From Flavobacteriales bacterium (GTDB lineage: Bacteria > Bacteroidota > Bacteroidia > Flavobacteriales_F > PHOS-HE28), in NCBI GenBank assembly GCA_023957375.1, contig JAMLHB010000002.1, forward strand, positions 868,001 through 932,000: a DNA stretch of 64,000 bases, in the 5' to 3' direction. Positions 32,914 through 43,045 of this stretch are shown here, one piece after another. How positions within the stretch are numbered: position 1 is the stretch's first letter; the number at the start of each line of letters is the position of its first letter. A program made the translations under genes and the position numbers. The notes under the pieces were generated by a model, which was not told where the DNA came from, did no database searches, and saw nothing but the letters and a program-made list of their open reading frames with translations.

Positions 32914-33169
32914 AGGGCTATCGCCTCTTAATACTGCGCCTGGCGGCGCTTATCCAATACTAGGGCGAACCACGGATCCACACGGACCTTGCTTCGCCGA
33001 AGGCTTCGCGAAGGCGCCGTGGACACGGATCGCGAACGTCTCCGGTTATCGGACGCAAAGGCTTGGCTCACTTTCCACATCGCGTATTTATCAGTGTGCA
33101 TCAGCGTTCATCCGTGGTTAAGAATTCGGGAGAGCTGCGACCGCAGGGCACGCAAGAGGCGATAGCCCT
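32914..33169. mobile_element. Family B MITE-like element, copy 1
   Basis: A 256-bp non-coding element bounded by AGGGCTATCGCCTCTT and its exact inverse AAGAGGCGATAGCCCT (16-bp terminal inverted repeats). The flanks carry GGCCGGCAT at 32904-32912 and 33172-33180, a 9-bp direct repeat consistent with target duplication. The same element occurs in opposite orientation at 48434. It fills the gap between the two toxin-antitoxin modules; nothing else is seen in this stretch. Confidence 0.85.
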
Positions 33170-33216
33170 GGGGCCGGCATTCCTCCGCGCCTCTCCCTTC
33201 GTATCTTCGTATCATC

Positions 33217-33456
33217 ATGGCAGACCGCTACATCATTGAACTCACCGACCGGAAGTACCGGAAATTCTGGGAAGAGCTATTGGCCCAGTTGGACTTCGTG
33301 AAGGTGGCCCCGACCGTCAAGCCACTGAAAAAGACAAAGAAGGAAGCCGAGTTTCAGGAGGGACTGCGTGAAGCACTTCAGGAAATGAAGGACGATCTGG
33401 GTGGCAAGCGCAAAATGCAGTCCGCAAAGGATTTCCTGCATGAGCTTCGCCATTGA
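33217..33456 (+). CDS. Antitoxin-like protein of toxin-antitoxin module 2
   Basis: A 79-aa protein: MADRYIIELTDRKYRKFWEE start, a Lys-rich middle and a C-terminal helix KMQSAKDFLHELRH. Its end overlaps the start of a RelE-like toxin gene by 17 nt, the typical antitoxin-toxin layout. A TATCTTCG box lies 7 nt before the ATG (33202-33209). The toxin partner is frameshifted, so the antitoxin may be a remnant or may act on homologous toxins elsewhere. Confidence 0.7.
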   Translation: MADRYIIELTDRKYRKFWEELLAQLDFVKVAPTVKPLKKTKKEAEFQEGLREALQEMKDDLGGKRKMQSAKDFLHELRH

Positions 33457-33769
33457 CGTTTCCGTCAATTTCAAACGGGAGGCGAAACGCCTGCATAAGC
33501 GGCATGCCTCCCTTCCGGATGACATTGAGCAGCTGATTGGATCACTGGAAGTTGACCCGCGCCAAGGAACGCCCATTGGCCGAAGCTGTTACAAGGTCCG
33601 GTTGGCCGTTCGTTCCAAGGGTAAAGGCAAGAGTGGTGGTGCCGAGTAATCACCTGTGTGGTGGCTGTCCGCGAAGTGGTGTACCTGCTGGCGATCTACG
33701 ACAAGTCGGAGCAGGCCAGCCTAAGCGATGCCAAGCTAAAGCAGCTATTGGCTGAATTGGGGTTGTGAC
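33440..33769 (+). pseudogene. RelE-like toxin with a 1-nt frameshift
   Basis: The first frame gives MSFAIDVSVNFKREAKRLHK through YKVRLAVRSKGKGKSGGA and then stops at 33649. One missing base near 33643 (GCCGAGTAATC instead of GCC-CGA-GTA-ATC) would restore RVITCVVAVREVVYLLAIYD and the C-terminal KLKQLLAELGL to the TGA at 33769. The rebuilt protein has the size and end of a RelE/YafQ-like mRNA interferase. A sequencing error could also explain it. Confidence 0.8.
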
Positions 33770-33846
33770 GCTCCTTCCTCCCCTGGTGCAAACGACTGCC
33801 CCTGGACAGACAGAACTTCCGCTCGTGCATTCTTCCATGCGGATGA

Positions 33847-35131
<1,285 letters not shown>

Positions 35132-35228
35132 GGCTAACTTTACAGTGGTGCACCAAAGATGCCCACACTTTGGATGGGGCCTTGTGCGGCCGCAACCTTT
35201 TTATGAACATGTCGTTTCCGTTCGTGCC

Positions 35229-35957
35229 ATGGATCCACTGAGCTGGACAGGTCTTGATGCAGGAAGCATCATTACGGCATCCTTGGACGAGGAGCTGGAG
35301 GAATACCGCCTGTTGGCCTATTTGCAACGGGTGGATGCACAATACCGTGAGCACAAGCTGTATCCTTGGTTGGACGAGCTACAACGCCGCATTGCGCAGT
35401 TGCGTGCCTTGGCCGAACGGGCCGGGGTCATGGACGCTATGCAGCCATCCGAGCTGCTGGGGCTCGACCTGGGCCGGATGGAACTGGTACGCCGCCCGCC
35501 GCCCGTTCCTGCCGCATGGGCCGGGGTGGAACGGGCACTGGAACGTGCACTCCCGGTATTGGCCAGGGCCCGCGAACGGGGGCGCGAACTGCGCGATGAG
35601 CTCAACGGCCACATCCGGATGGAACCGGTGGGCATGGTTCCCTTGGATGTCCGCGAGGGCTGGTTGTTGCTGCGTCAGCACAACCAGGCGCTGGTGTACG
35701 CCTATTCCCTGCCCATCGTGCGCGAAATGCAGGCCCCGGGTACGCACCGCTACATCCGTACACGCTTCCATGCCACCTGCACGGTGGGTATTTCCTCCAC
35801 ATACGGGCACATCAAGGCGGAGCTGGTGCGCACCGGGCCTCTTCCCAACCCCGCCACCTTTGCTTTCGAGTCGGATATTACACTGCCGCGCATGGAGACC
35901 TTCCTTCCCCTGGCCAAGCGGATCACTTACGAAGTGGTGGCCGGACGGCCGTGTTGA
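35229..35957 (+). CDS. Conserved hypothetical protein
   Basis: A 242-aa protein starting MDPLSWTGLDAGSIITAS. The N-terminal half is helical, with EELEEYRLLAYLQRVDAQYR and an arginine-rich ARARERGRELRDEL. The C-terminal half is likely beta, with VREGWLLLRQHNQALVYAYS and RYIRTRFHATCTVGI. No transmembrane segment or signal is visible. I cannot name a function. The gene overlaps the convergent peptide-binding gene by 31 nt. Confidence 0.65.
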   Translation: MDPLSWTGLDAGSIITASLDEELEEYRLLAYLQRVDAQYREHKLYPWLDELQRRIAQLRALAERAGVMDAMQPSELLGLDLGRMELVRRPPPVPAAWAGVERALERALPVLARARERGRELRDELNGHIRMEPVGMVPLDVREGWLLLRQHNQALVYAYSLPIVREMQAPGTHRYIRTRFHATCTVGISSTYGHIKAELVRTGPLPNPATFAFESDITLPRMETFLPLAKRITYEVVAGRPC

Positions 35958-37648
35958 GCATCGGGCCTGAAGTGCACCCGGCGCAGGTCCAAGATCTCCA
36001 AGGCATTGGAGTGCAGCCCTTGCAGGGTGGGGGACGACAGGGTGATGTAGCGTTCGTGGTAAAGCGGGATCAGCGGCACATCGTGCATGGCCACTTGTTC
36101 GGCAAGCGCCAGGTTCCGCATCCGGTCCGTCGCCAAAACGGCGTTGTTGGCGGCGGCGAACAAGGAGTCGAACCGCGGGCTGGCATAGCGCGTGGTGTTG
36201 AGCGTGGACGGCAGGGAGGTGTCGGGTTCGGCGTTTTTGCCGTAGAGCAGGGCCAGGAAGTTCTCCGGGTCGGGCAGGTCGGCCACCCATCCTTCGCGCC
36301 AGAAGAGGGCTTCGCCGCGCTCGATCCGGTCGTAGTACTCCTTGGTGTGCACCGTGTTCACAACAATGGCCACCCCCAATTCCCTGCCCAGCATTTCCTG
36401 GGCCATGCTGGCCACATTGCGATACCCGAAGCCGTGTGTGCTTACCTGTAGCTGCACCCGCGGAAAGCCCTTGCCACCGGGGTACCCGGCATCGTCCAGC
36501 AAGCGCCGCGCGCTGTCGGGGTTGTACGGATTGCCGGAAACCACCTCATAAGGATAACCGGCCAAACCCGGGGGCACGATGCCTCGGTCGGCGGTGACCG
36601 CGAGTCCTTGCAGGGCCTCCTGCACCAGCTTCTGCCGGTCGAGCGCCAAGGCAAAGGCCCGGCGGACGCGCACATCGTTGAAGGGTGGTTTGGACAGGTT
36701 GAACCCGTAGAACTGGATGGCCAAGGCCGCCGTGCTGGACATGCGGAAACGGCGCATGCCGGTGCGCGGGTCCAGCGAATCGGCGAGCACCCCAATGCTT
36801 TCCAAGGACAGTTCGGTCACCATGCTCAGGTGCCCGTTCATGAACGCCTCGATCTCTTTCTCCTTGTCCGGGACCAAGGTGATCCGCACCGCATCCAGGT
36901 AGGGAAGCTGGCCACCTTGGGCATCGCGCCCCCAATAGGCCGGGTTGCGTTCCAGTACGATGGCCTCTCCCGCCCGTGCCACCTTCAGCCGGAACGGACC
37001 GGTGCCGATCGCGTGGTCGAACAGCTGGTTGCCGTATTTGGCGGGAAGTTCCCGGGGCCAGATCCAACAACCGGCGCCAGCCAGGCTTTGCAGAAAGCTG
37101 GGAACGGGGCGCACCAAGGTGATGCGCACGGTACGGTCGTCCACGGCCTCGATCCCTTCCACTCGGCCGTCCGCCTTGCCCGAGGCGTAGTATTCGTCGG
37201 CCCCCTTTACTTTTTCCTGAAAGAGCCAAAACACGGCATCGCCCACCCCTTTTTCACAGATGGAGGTGAAGCAATGCACCACGTCGTCCGCCACCAGTTC
37301 GCGGCCCACACCGTCCGGGAAAGCCGGATCATTGTGGAACCGGACTCCTTCGCGCAGCTTGAACGTGTACACGGTGCGCGAGGTGTCCAGCTCCCAGCTT
37401 TCCGCCAGGGCAGCTTCCACACCGAGGCTTTCGGGGTTGAAGGCCACCAATCCCTCATACACTTGCGCGGCCACATGCTGCTCGGACACCAAGGTAACGG
37501 CCAAGGGGAAGAGGGTGCGCACCACCTGGGTTTCGTTGAGGTTGAGCACCCCGCCGTGCAACCCGCCCGGGCCGTACACCGTGGCGGTCGGGGAGCCGCA
37601 ACCTGCAAGCAACCCGGCGATGAAATAAAACGGAAGTCTGCGGAGCAT
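35927..37648 (-). CDS. Peptide/oligopeptide ABC transporter substrate-binding lipoprotein
   Basis: A 573-aa lipoprotein with the lipobox LLAGC (Cys17) and a family 5 solute-binding fold. ALAESWELDTSRTVYTFKLR, GVRFHNDP with ADDVVHCF, IGTGPFRL and the VRRAFALALDRQKLVQEAL stretch are typical of DppA/OppA proteins. No permease or ATPase genes are next to it, so its transporter must be elsewhere or the protein works alone. Substrate unknown. Confidence 0.9.
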   Translation of the reverse strand: MLRRLPFYFIAGLLAGCGSPTATVYGPGGLHGGVLNLNETQVVRTLFPLAVTLVSEQHVAAQVYEGLVAFNPESLGVEAALAESWELDTSRTVYTFKLREGVRFHNDPAFPDGVGRELVADDVVHCFTSICEKGVGDAVFWLFQEKVKGADEYYASGKADGRVEGIEAVDDRTVRITLVRPVPSFLQSLAGAGCWIWPRELPAKYGNQLFDHAIGTGPFRLKVARAGEAIVLERNPAYWGRDAQGGQLPYLDAVRITLVPDKEKEIEAFMNGHLSMVTELSLESIGVLADSLDPRTGMRRFRMSSTAALAIQFYGFNLSKPPFNDVRVRRAFALALDRQKLVQEALQGLAVTADRGIVPPGLAGYPYEVVSGNPYNPDSARRLLDDAGYPGGKGFPRVQLQVSTHGFGYRNVASMAQEMLGRELGVAIVVNTVHTKEYYDRIERGEALFWREGWVADLPDPENFLALLYGKNAEPDTSLPSTLNTTRYASPRFDSLFAAANNAVLATDRMRNLALAEQVAMHDVPLIPLYHERYITLSSPTLQGLHSNALEILDLRRVHFRPDAQHGRPATTS

Positions 37649-37824
37649 GGACGAACGCCAAAACTATCCGCGGGTCTTGGGGAGGTACCTGCCACAGGGC
37701 CGCTTTACCAACAAAGCACCGGGGATTACGGGGACGTGCCGCGCCCGCCCACCGGTTGCGGCCATTGCCTGGCAGGCACTACAAGTGGCCGTTACCGGTA
37801 ATTTTCAGCCCGTTGCCGCGTTTT

Positions 37825-40800
37825 ATGCCCACCGTCCTTGTGTCCGGACACACCCCCCTTCCCTCTTGGATCCGCCCAAGCCTGGCCATGCTGCTGCTAT
37901 GGGCGGCGGCTGCGGGTGCCCAAGGACAGGACAACCGGGTGGTGCGCCGGATCGTGCTGGACCGCGACACCCTGCAATTGGACACCTTGAGCATCGTGCC
38001 GGGCTCGTTCAGCTTATGGGCGGACAGCGTGGAGGTGCCGCCACAGCGCTACCGGATGGACCCGCTGCGCAGCCTGCTGGTCCGTACCGATGATTCCCTG
38101 CAGGATACGCTCACCGCCCGCTACCGGGTCATGCCGATGATGCTGGGCGGCACCTTCCGGCATAAGGACCCCGATCGCCTGCTCCGCCCCTCGGGTGATC
38201 AAGCGGATCCTTTCAAATACATCCCGCCCAAGCAGCAACAGGACCTCTTCGGCATGGGCGGCCTCAGCAAGAGCGGCAGCATCTCGCGCGGCATGCTCTT
38301 CGGCAACAACCAGGACCTTTCCGTGAACAGCACCATGAACCTGGAGCTCAACGGCAAGCTTACCGACAAGATCAATGTGCAGGCCTCCGTAACGGACAAT
38401 AACATCCCCATTCAGGCTGGCGGCAACACCTTGGAGCTGCAGGATTTCGACCAGGTCTTCATCAAGCTCTTCGACGACCGCCAGGAGTTGGTGGCCGGTG
38501 ATTTCGTGCTGCAACGGCCCGAGAGCCACTTCCTCAACTACTTCAAGAAAACAAAGGGCCTCAACTACACCCTCAAACCGGCCGACCGGGAAGGCCCCCG
38601 GAACACGTTCAGCCTGGGTGCGGCGATCAGCAAGGGCAGTTTCAGCCGCAACCAGTTGCAGGGCCTGGAAGGCGTGCAGGGGCCCTACCGGCTTACCGCC
38701 CCCGAAGGCGGAGCGTTCATCATCGTGCTTTCGGGGACCGAACGCGTGTATATCGACGGGCAGCTCCTGGTGCGGGGGATGGACAACGATTACGTGATCG
38801 ACTACAACGCCGCCACCCTCACCTTCACCGCGAAGCGGCTCATCACCAAGGACAGCCGCATCACCGTGGAGTTCCAGTACGCCGACAAGAACTACGCGCG
38901 TTCCCTGGTGCGCGTGGCGGATGTGTTCACCACCGGCCGCACCACCTTCCGCTTCAACCTGTACAGCGAGCAGGACCACAAGGGCCAATCCTTGCAACAA
39001 TCGCTTACCGATGCGGAAAAGCAGGCCCTTGCCAATGCCGGTGACGACCCCTTGCTGGCGGTGGTGCAGGGTGCGGACAGCGTTGCGTTCTCCGCCGACG
39101 AGGTGCTCTATGAAAGGGTGGATTCATTGGGCTGGTTCCCCGTGTACCGCTACACCACCAACCCGGACAGCGCCCGTTACCGCGTTAGCTTCAGCAGTGT
39201 GGGCGCGGGCAACGGCGATTACGTCCTGCAGGAGTTTACGCCCAACGGCCGGGTGTTCCGCTGGATGGCGCCGGACACGGTGAACGGCATCCTGGTCCAC
39301 CAAGGCGATCAAGCACCCGTGCGCATCCTGGTGGCGCCCAAGCACAAGCGCATGGCCACTTTGGGGGCCGAACACGCTTTTTCCAACCGGACCAAGGCCT
39401 GGGGCGAAGTGGCCTTCAGCGATGAAGACCTCAACACCTTCAGCACCGCTGACGACGGCAACAACACCGGGGCGGCCGTGCGCGTGGGCGCCAGCCACGC
39501 CATCCGCGTGGCAGCCAATGACACGGCCAAGTTGCTGGTGCTGTCCACCGACAATGAATGGCGCTCGCGCCGCCTGGCCGTGGTGGAGCGTTACAGGCCG
39601 GTGGAATTTGAACGGGACTGGAACATGGGCAACGTGGCGATGGACGGCGACCAGGTGCTGGCCGGTGCCACCGCGGGTTTCGTGAACGGCAAGCAGGGAC
39701 GGGTGGACCTGGCCGCTTCGTTGCTGCACATCGATGGCCGTTACGACGGCTTCAGGCAAACCTTGGTGGGCAAAATGCGCCTGGGCCGTTTTGATGCGGC
39801 GGTGGACGCCAGCCTGCTACAGGCCGCGGCCGGGCGCAACACCAGTGGGTTCCTGCGCAACAAGGCCCTCCTGGCCCGGCGCTTCAAGCGGTTCACGCTG
39901 GGCGTTACCGATGAAGTGGAGGACAACCGGTTCAGGAACGACAGCACGCAGGTGCTGGTGCCGGGCAGTTATGCCTTCCACCAGTGGGAAGCGTTCGTGC
40001 AAAGCCCGGATTCGGCGAAGGTGCGCTTCCGGCTGGCCGGCGGCCAGCGCTCCGACCAGGCCCTGCGTGGCGGCAGCTTGGCCAACAGCACCGAGGCCAC
40101 CAATTACGGAGCATCGCTGGACGCGGGCGGGCGGGCGGTGCGCAAACTGGCGGCCACCTTCAATTACCGGCAACTGCGCATATTGGACAGCACCCTTACG
40201 CCCCAGCGCGCCGAGGACACGTGGCTGGCCCGGCTGGACCATGGCCACAGCGCCTTGAAGGGCGTGCTTAGCTGGGACCTGTTCTACGAGTTCGGCAGCG
40301 GACTGGAACAACGCAGGGAGTACATCTACGTGCAGGTGCCCGCAGGGCAGGGCGCCTACATCTGGATCGATTACAACGGCAACGGGACAAAGGAGCTCAA
40401 CGAGTTCGAACAGGCCCCGTTCTCCTACGAAGCAGACTATATCCGCGTGTTTGTACAGGGCCATGAAATGGAGCGCGTTTACAGCAACCAGCTAAGCGCC
40501 TCGGGCGAGCTGCGGCCATCGGCCGCATGGCGGGATGCCAAAGGGTTCAAAGGCTTCCTGGCAAAGTGGAACAACCTGGCCAGCTTCCGCAGCGACCGCA
40601 AGACCTCCAATGACGACCCTGCCCAAGGCTTCAACCCCTTCATCCTCGACCCGGCGGACAGCCTGCTCACCGCGCTGAACAGCTCCGCGCGCAATACCCT
40701 GTACTACGACCGCAACAGCCGCACGTGGAGCGTGGACCACACCTGGCAAAGCGACCGCGGGAAGAGCCTGCTGCTGAACGGCCATGAAACACGCGTGCGG

Positions 40801-41322
40801 GAAAGCAACCTGGTGCATGTGCGCTGGAACACCCTTCCCCGTTGGACCCTCGAAGCAGAGGCCTCAAGTGGCCGGAGCATGAGCAACAGCGATCTGTTGA
40901 CCGGGCGCAACTACAGCATTGTGGAGAAGAGCACCGCGCCCAAGCTGAGCTGGCAGCCAAGCACGCGCATGCGGGGCGTGTTGCGGTTCAAATACTCGGG
41001 CAAGCTCAACGAGGCCGAACAGGGCGGTGAGCATGCCACCATTCAGGACCTCGGCTTGGAGTTCCGGCTGAACATGCCCGATAAAGGCTCCCTGCAGCTG
41101 AACACCAACTTAGTGAAGATCAGCTATGACGGAACGGTGGACTCCTCCCTGGGGACCGAAATGCTGGGCGGCCTCAAGCCCGGCACCAACATCACGTGGA
41201 GCTTAGCCCTGCAGCGAAGGATCAGCGACCACCTCCAGGTGGACCTCACGTACAACGGCCGGTCCAGCCCGGAAATTCCCGTGGTGCACGTGGGGGGCGC
41301 ACAGGTGCGCGCCTTCTTCTGA
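37825..41322 (+). CDS. Large outer-membrane/surface protein, function unknown
   Basis: A 1165-aa protein with an N-terminal signal (MLLLWAAAAGAQGQ). SGSISRGMLFGNNQDLSVNS, NLELNGKLTDKINVQASVTD and QAGGNTLELQDFDQVFIKLF recall a Bacteroidota family with SprA-like N-terminal features. The rest is rich in alternating beta-strand patterns and ends in RRISDHLQVDLTYNGRSS, like an outer-membrane barrel. A role in T9SS or gliding is only a guess. The ATG at 37825 is chosen for the signal; the frame opens 23 codons earlier. Confidence 0.75.
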   Translation: MPTVLVSGHTPLPSWIRPSLAMLLLWAAAAGAQGQDNRVVRRIVLDRDTLQLDTLSIVPGSFSLWADSVEVPPQRYRMDPLRSLLVRTDDSLQDTLTARYRVMPMMLGGTFRHKDPDRLLRPSGDQADPFKYIPPKQQQDLFGMGGLSKSGSISRGMLFGNNQDLSVNSTMNLELNGKLTDKINVQASVTDNNIPIQAGGNTLELQDFDQVFIKLFDDRQELVAGDFVLQRPESHFLNYFKKTKGLNYTLKPADREGPRNTFSLGAAISKGSFSRNQLQGLEGVQGPYRLTAPEGGAFIIVLSGTERVYIDGQLLVRGMDNDYVIDYNAATLTFTAKRLITKDSRITVEFQYADKNYARSLVRVADVFTTGRTTFRFNLYSEQDHKGQSLQQSLTDAEKQALANAGDDPLLAVVQGADSVAFSADEVLYERVDSLGWFPVYRYTTNPDSARYRVSFSSVGAGNGDYVLQEFTPNGRVFRWMAPDTVNGILVHQGDQAPVRILVAPKHKRMATLGAEHAFSNRTKAWGEVAFSDEDLNTFSTADDGNNTGAAVRVGASHAIRVAANDTAKLLVLSTDNEWRSRRLAVVERYRPVEFERDWNMGNVAMDGDQVLAGATAGFVNGKQGRVDLAASLLHIDGRYDGFRQTLVGKMRLGRFDAAVDASLLQAAAGRNTSGFLRNKALLARRFKRFTLGVTDEVEDNRFRNDSTQVLVPGSYAFHQWEAFVQSPDSAKVRFRLAGGQRSDQALRGGSLANSTEATNYGASLDAGGRAVRKLAATFNYRQLRILDSTLTPQRAEDTWLARLDHGHSALKGVLSWDLFYEFGSGLEQRREYIYVQVPAGQGAYIWIDYNGNGTKELNEFEQAPFSYEADYIRVFVQGHEMERVYSNQLSASGELRPSAAWRDAKGFKGFLAKWNNLASFRSDRKTSNDDPAQGFNPFILDPADSLLTALNSSARNTLYYDRNSRTWSVDHTWQSDRGKSLLLNGHETRVRESNLVHVRWNTLPRWTLEAEASSGRSMSNSDLLTGRNYSIVEKSTAPKLSWQPSTRMRGVLRFKYSGKLNEAEQGGEHATIQDLGLEFRLNMPDKGSLQLNTNLVKISYDGTVDSSLGTEMLGGLKPGTNITWSLALQRRISDHLQVDLTYNGRSSPEIPVVHVGGAQVRAFF

Positions 41323-41337
41323 GGAGTGCGGGTGCCA

Positions 41338-42255
41338 CTACTTCAGGTTGAACGTCGTATGGCCCACCTGCAGGCCCCCTTCGTAGGCGTCCACCTTGTA
41401 CTCGCCACCGGTAAGCTTGCCGGTGGCGGTCCAATAGATGCACACGTCCACGGGAGCGTTTTGGTAGTCCACATCCCGTTTCACGCTGAATTCCCCCTCC
41501 ACGCCATCATAAAAGAACCGGTTGGCCTGCTCCTCCGCCGGCAGCACCGAACCGTCCGGCCCGATGATCCGCATGTAAAGTGTCTTCTTGCCGGCCTCGG
41601 CGATGCGGTTCTCGCCCAAGTTGAAGCAGCACTTGATCATTTCCGCCTTGCTGCTGCGGTCCGTATCCACCTGCTTGCCATTGTTGCGCTGGAAAATGGC
41701 ATTGGCCTTCATGCCCGTGGCGGTCAATGCCGACCCTTTGCTGATCAGCGCCTGTTGTTCCGCGCTCTTCGCCTCTAAGGCCTGCTTCTGCCCGGTCATT
41801 TCGCCCAACTGCTGCTTGGTGGAGATGTTCTCGGCCATCAACGCCTGGTTCACCTGGTTGAGCGAGTCGATCGTTGCCACATAGCCCTTCATGATCTTGC
41901 GCAGCGTCTCCGCTTCCTTGCGCGCCTTGCTCACGTCGTAATTGCCGCGCTTCACCTTGTCCATCAGCCCCACGATCTCCTTCTGCAGCGAATCCATGCG
42001 CGTACGCATCTGGTCGTTGGTGGTGCTCAGCGTGTCGTATTGCACCAACATGTCCTCAAGCAGTTTGGTCACATTTTCCTTTTCGCTGGACAAGGCCGTC
42101 ACGCGATCTTCGGAAGCTACCACCTGATCCTTTTTCTGGAACCATAGGATCAACAGGATGACGTTGCTGATCAGCAGCAGCACCACCAAGGCCAGCAGCA
42201 GGGCATTGGTGCGGTTTTTTGCGGACGGTGCGGGATTGGGCTGGATCTCCGGCAT
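41338..42255 (-). CDS. Membrane-anchored coiled-coil protein
   Basis: A 305-aa protein with one transmembrane segment (residues about 18-39, LALVVLLLISNVILLILWF), a long coiled coil (about 45-165, DQMRTRMDSLQKEIVGLMDK) and a C-terminal soluble domain with IKCCFNLGENRIAEAGKKTL and a beta end. The family appears restricted to Bacteroidota; function unknown. The ATG at 42255 is preferred to the TTG at 42282. It is divergent from the ComF-like gene by 49 nt. Confidence 0.78.
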   Translation of the reverse strand: MPEIQPNPAPSAKNRTNALLLALVVLLLISNVILLILWFQKKDQVVASEDRVTALSSEKENVTKLLEDMLVQYDTLSTTNDQMRTRMDSLQKEIVGLMDKVKRGNYDVSKARKEAETLRKIMKGYVATIDSLNQVNQALMAENISTKQQLGEMTGQKQALEAKSAEQQALISKGSALTATGMKANAIFQRNNGKQVDTDRSSKAEMIKCCFNLGENRIAEAGKKTLYMRIIGPDGSVLPAEEQANRFFYDGVEGEFSVKRDVDYQNAPVDVCIYWTATGKLTGGEYKVDAYEGGLQVGHTTFNLK

Positions 42256-42304
42256 GGGCGCTTCGTTTGGGCGTGGATGCAAAACTATCTTCGCTCAACA
42301 GTGC

Positions 42305-43045
42305 ATGCGGCGTGCCATGGCCAAGTTGTCAACATATCCACCAACCATTGGGCGCCACCTCGCAGGATTGTTCCTTGATGTGGCCGGGATATTCCTGCCC
42401 CGCCGCTGTGCCGGGTGCGATGGCATGTTGATGCGCCACGAGGAGGCCATCTGCGGGGATTGTGTGGAAGACCTTCCCCGGCTCCGGGCCCACAACGACC
42501 CCGGCAACCGGGTGGAACAGGTCTTCAAGGGACGGATAAGGCTGCATGCGGCCAGCGCCTTCCTGCTGTTCACCAAGGATGGGATGGTGCAGCACATGTT
42601 GCACCGGTTGAAATACCACGGTGACCAGGGCGTGGGGCTGGAACTGGGGCGGCTCATGGCCTTGGATGCCATGGCCAGTCCGCGATTTGCCGATGTGCAG
42701 GCGGTACTACCCGTTCCGCTTCACCGCAGCCGGATGCGCCAACGCGGGTACAACCAGGCCCAGGTCCTAGTGGACGGCATGCGCCAGGCGTGGCCGCTGG
42801 AACCTTGCGAAGCGGACCTGCTACGCGTGGTGCACACCTCCACCCAAACAAGGCGAGGGCGGATGGAACGTTGGAGCAATGTGAAGGCCGCCTTCCAACT
42901 GGCCGATGATGCCGGGCTTCGGGGCAAGCACGTGTTGTTGGTGGACGACGTGGTGACCACCGGGGCCACGCTGGAAGGTTGCGCGCTGGCCTTGCGGGAC
43001 GTGCCCGGCATCCGTATCAGTATCCTGGCTTGCGCCTGCGCCTGA
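42305..43045 (+). CDS. ComF-family phosphoribosyltransferase-like protein
   Basis: A 246-aa protein with an N-terminal zinc ribbon (LPRRCAGCDGMLM and ICGDCVEDLP) and a C-terminal phosphoribosyltransferase-like domain. The PRPP-binding signature is VLLVDDVVTTGATLEGCA, and PVPLHRSRMRQRGYNQA is the ComF hallmark. ComF proteins assist DNA uptake in transformable bacteria, acting on the cytoplasmic side. Start ATG 42305 or 42317. The gene ends on the base before the convergent gpsA. Confidence 0.92.
   Translation: MRRAMAKLSTYPPTIGRHLAGLFLDVAGIFLPRRCAGCDGMLMRHEEAICGDCVEDLPRLRAHNDPGNRVEQVFKGRIRLHAASAFLLFTKDGMVQHMLHRLKYHGDQGVGLELGRLMALDAMASPRFADVQAVLPVPLHRSRMRQRGYNQAQVLVDGMRQAWPLEPCEADLLRVVHTSTQTRRGRMERWSNVKAAFQLADDAGLRGKHVLLVDDVVTTGATLEGCALALRDVPGIRISILACACA

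Noticed and set aside
32476..33169. Insertion sequences with their own transposase
   Set aside because: Neither the 166-bp nor the 256-bp element has room for, or encodes, a transposase.
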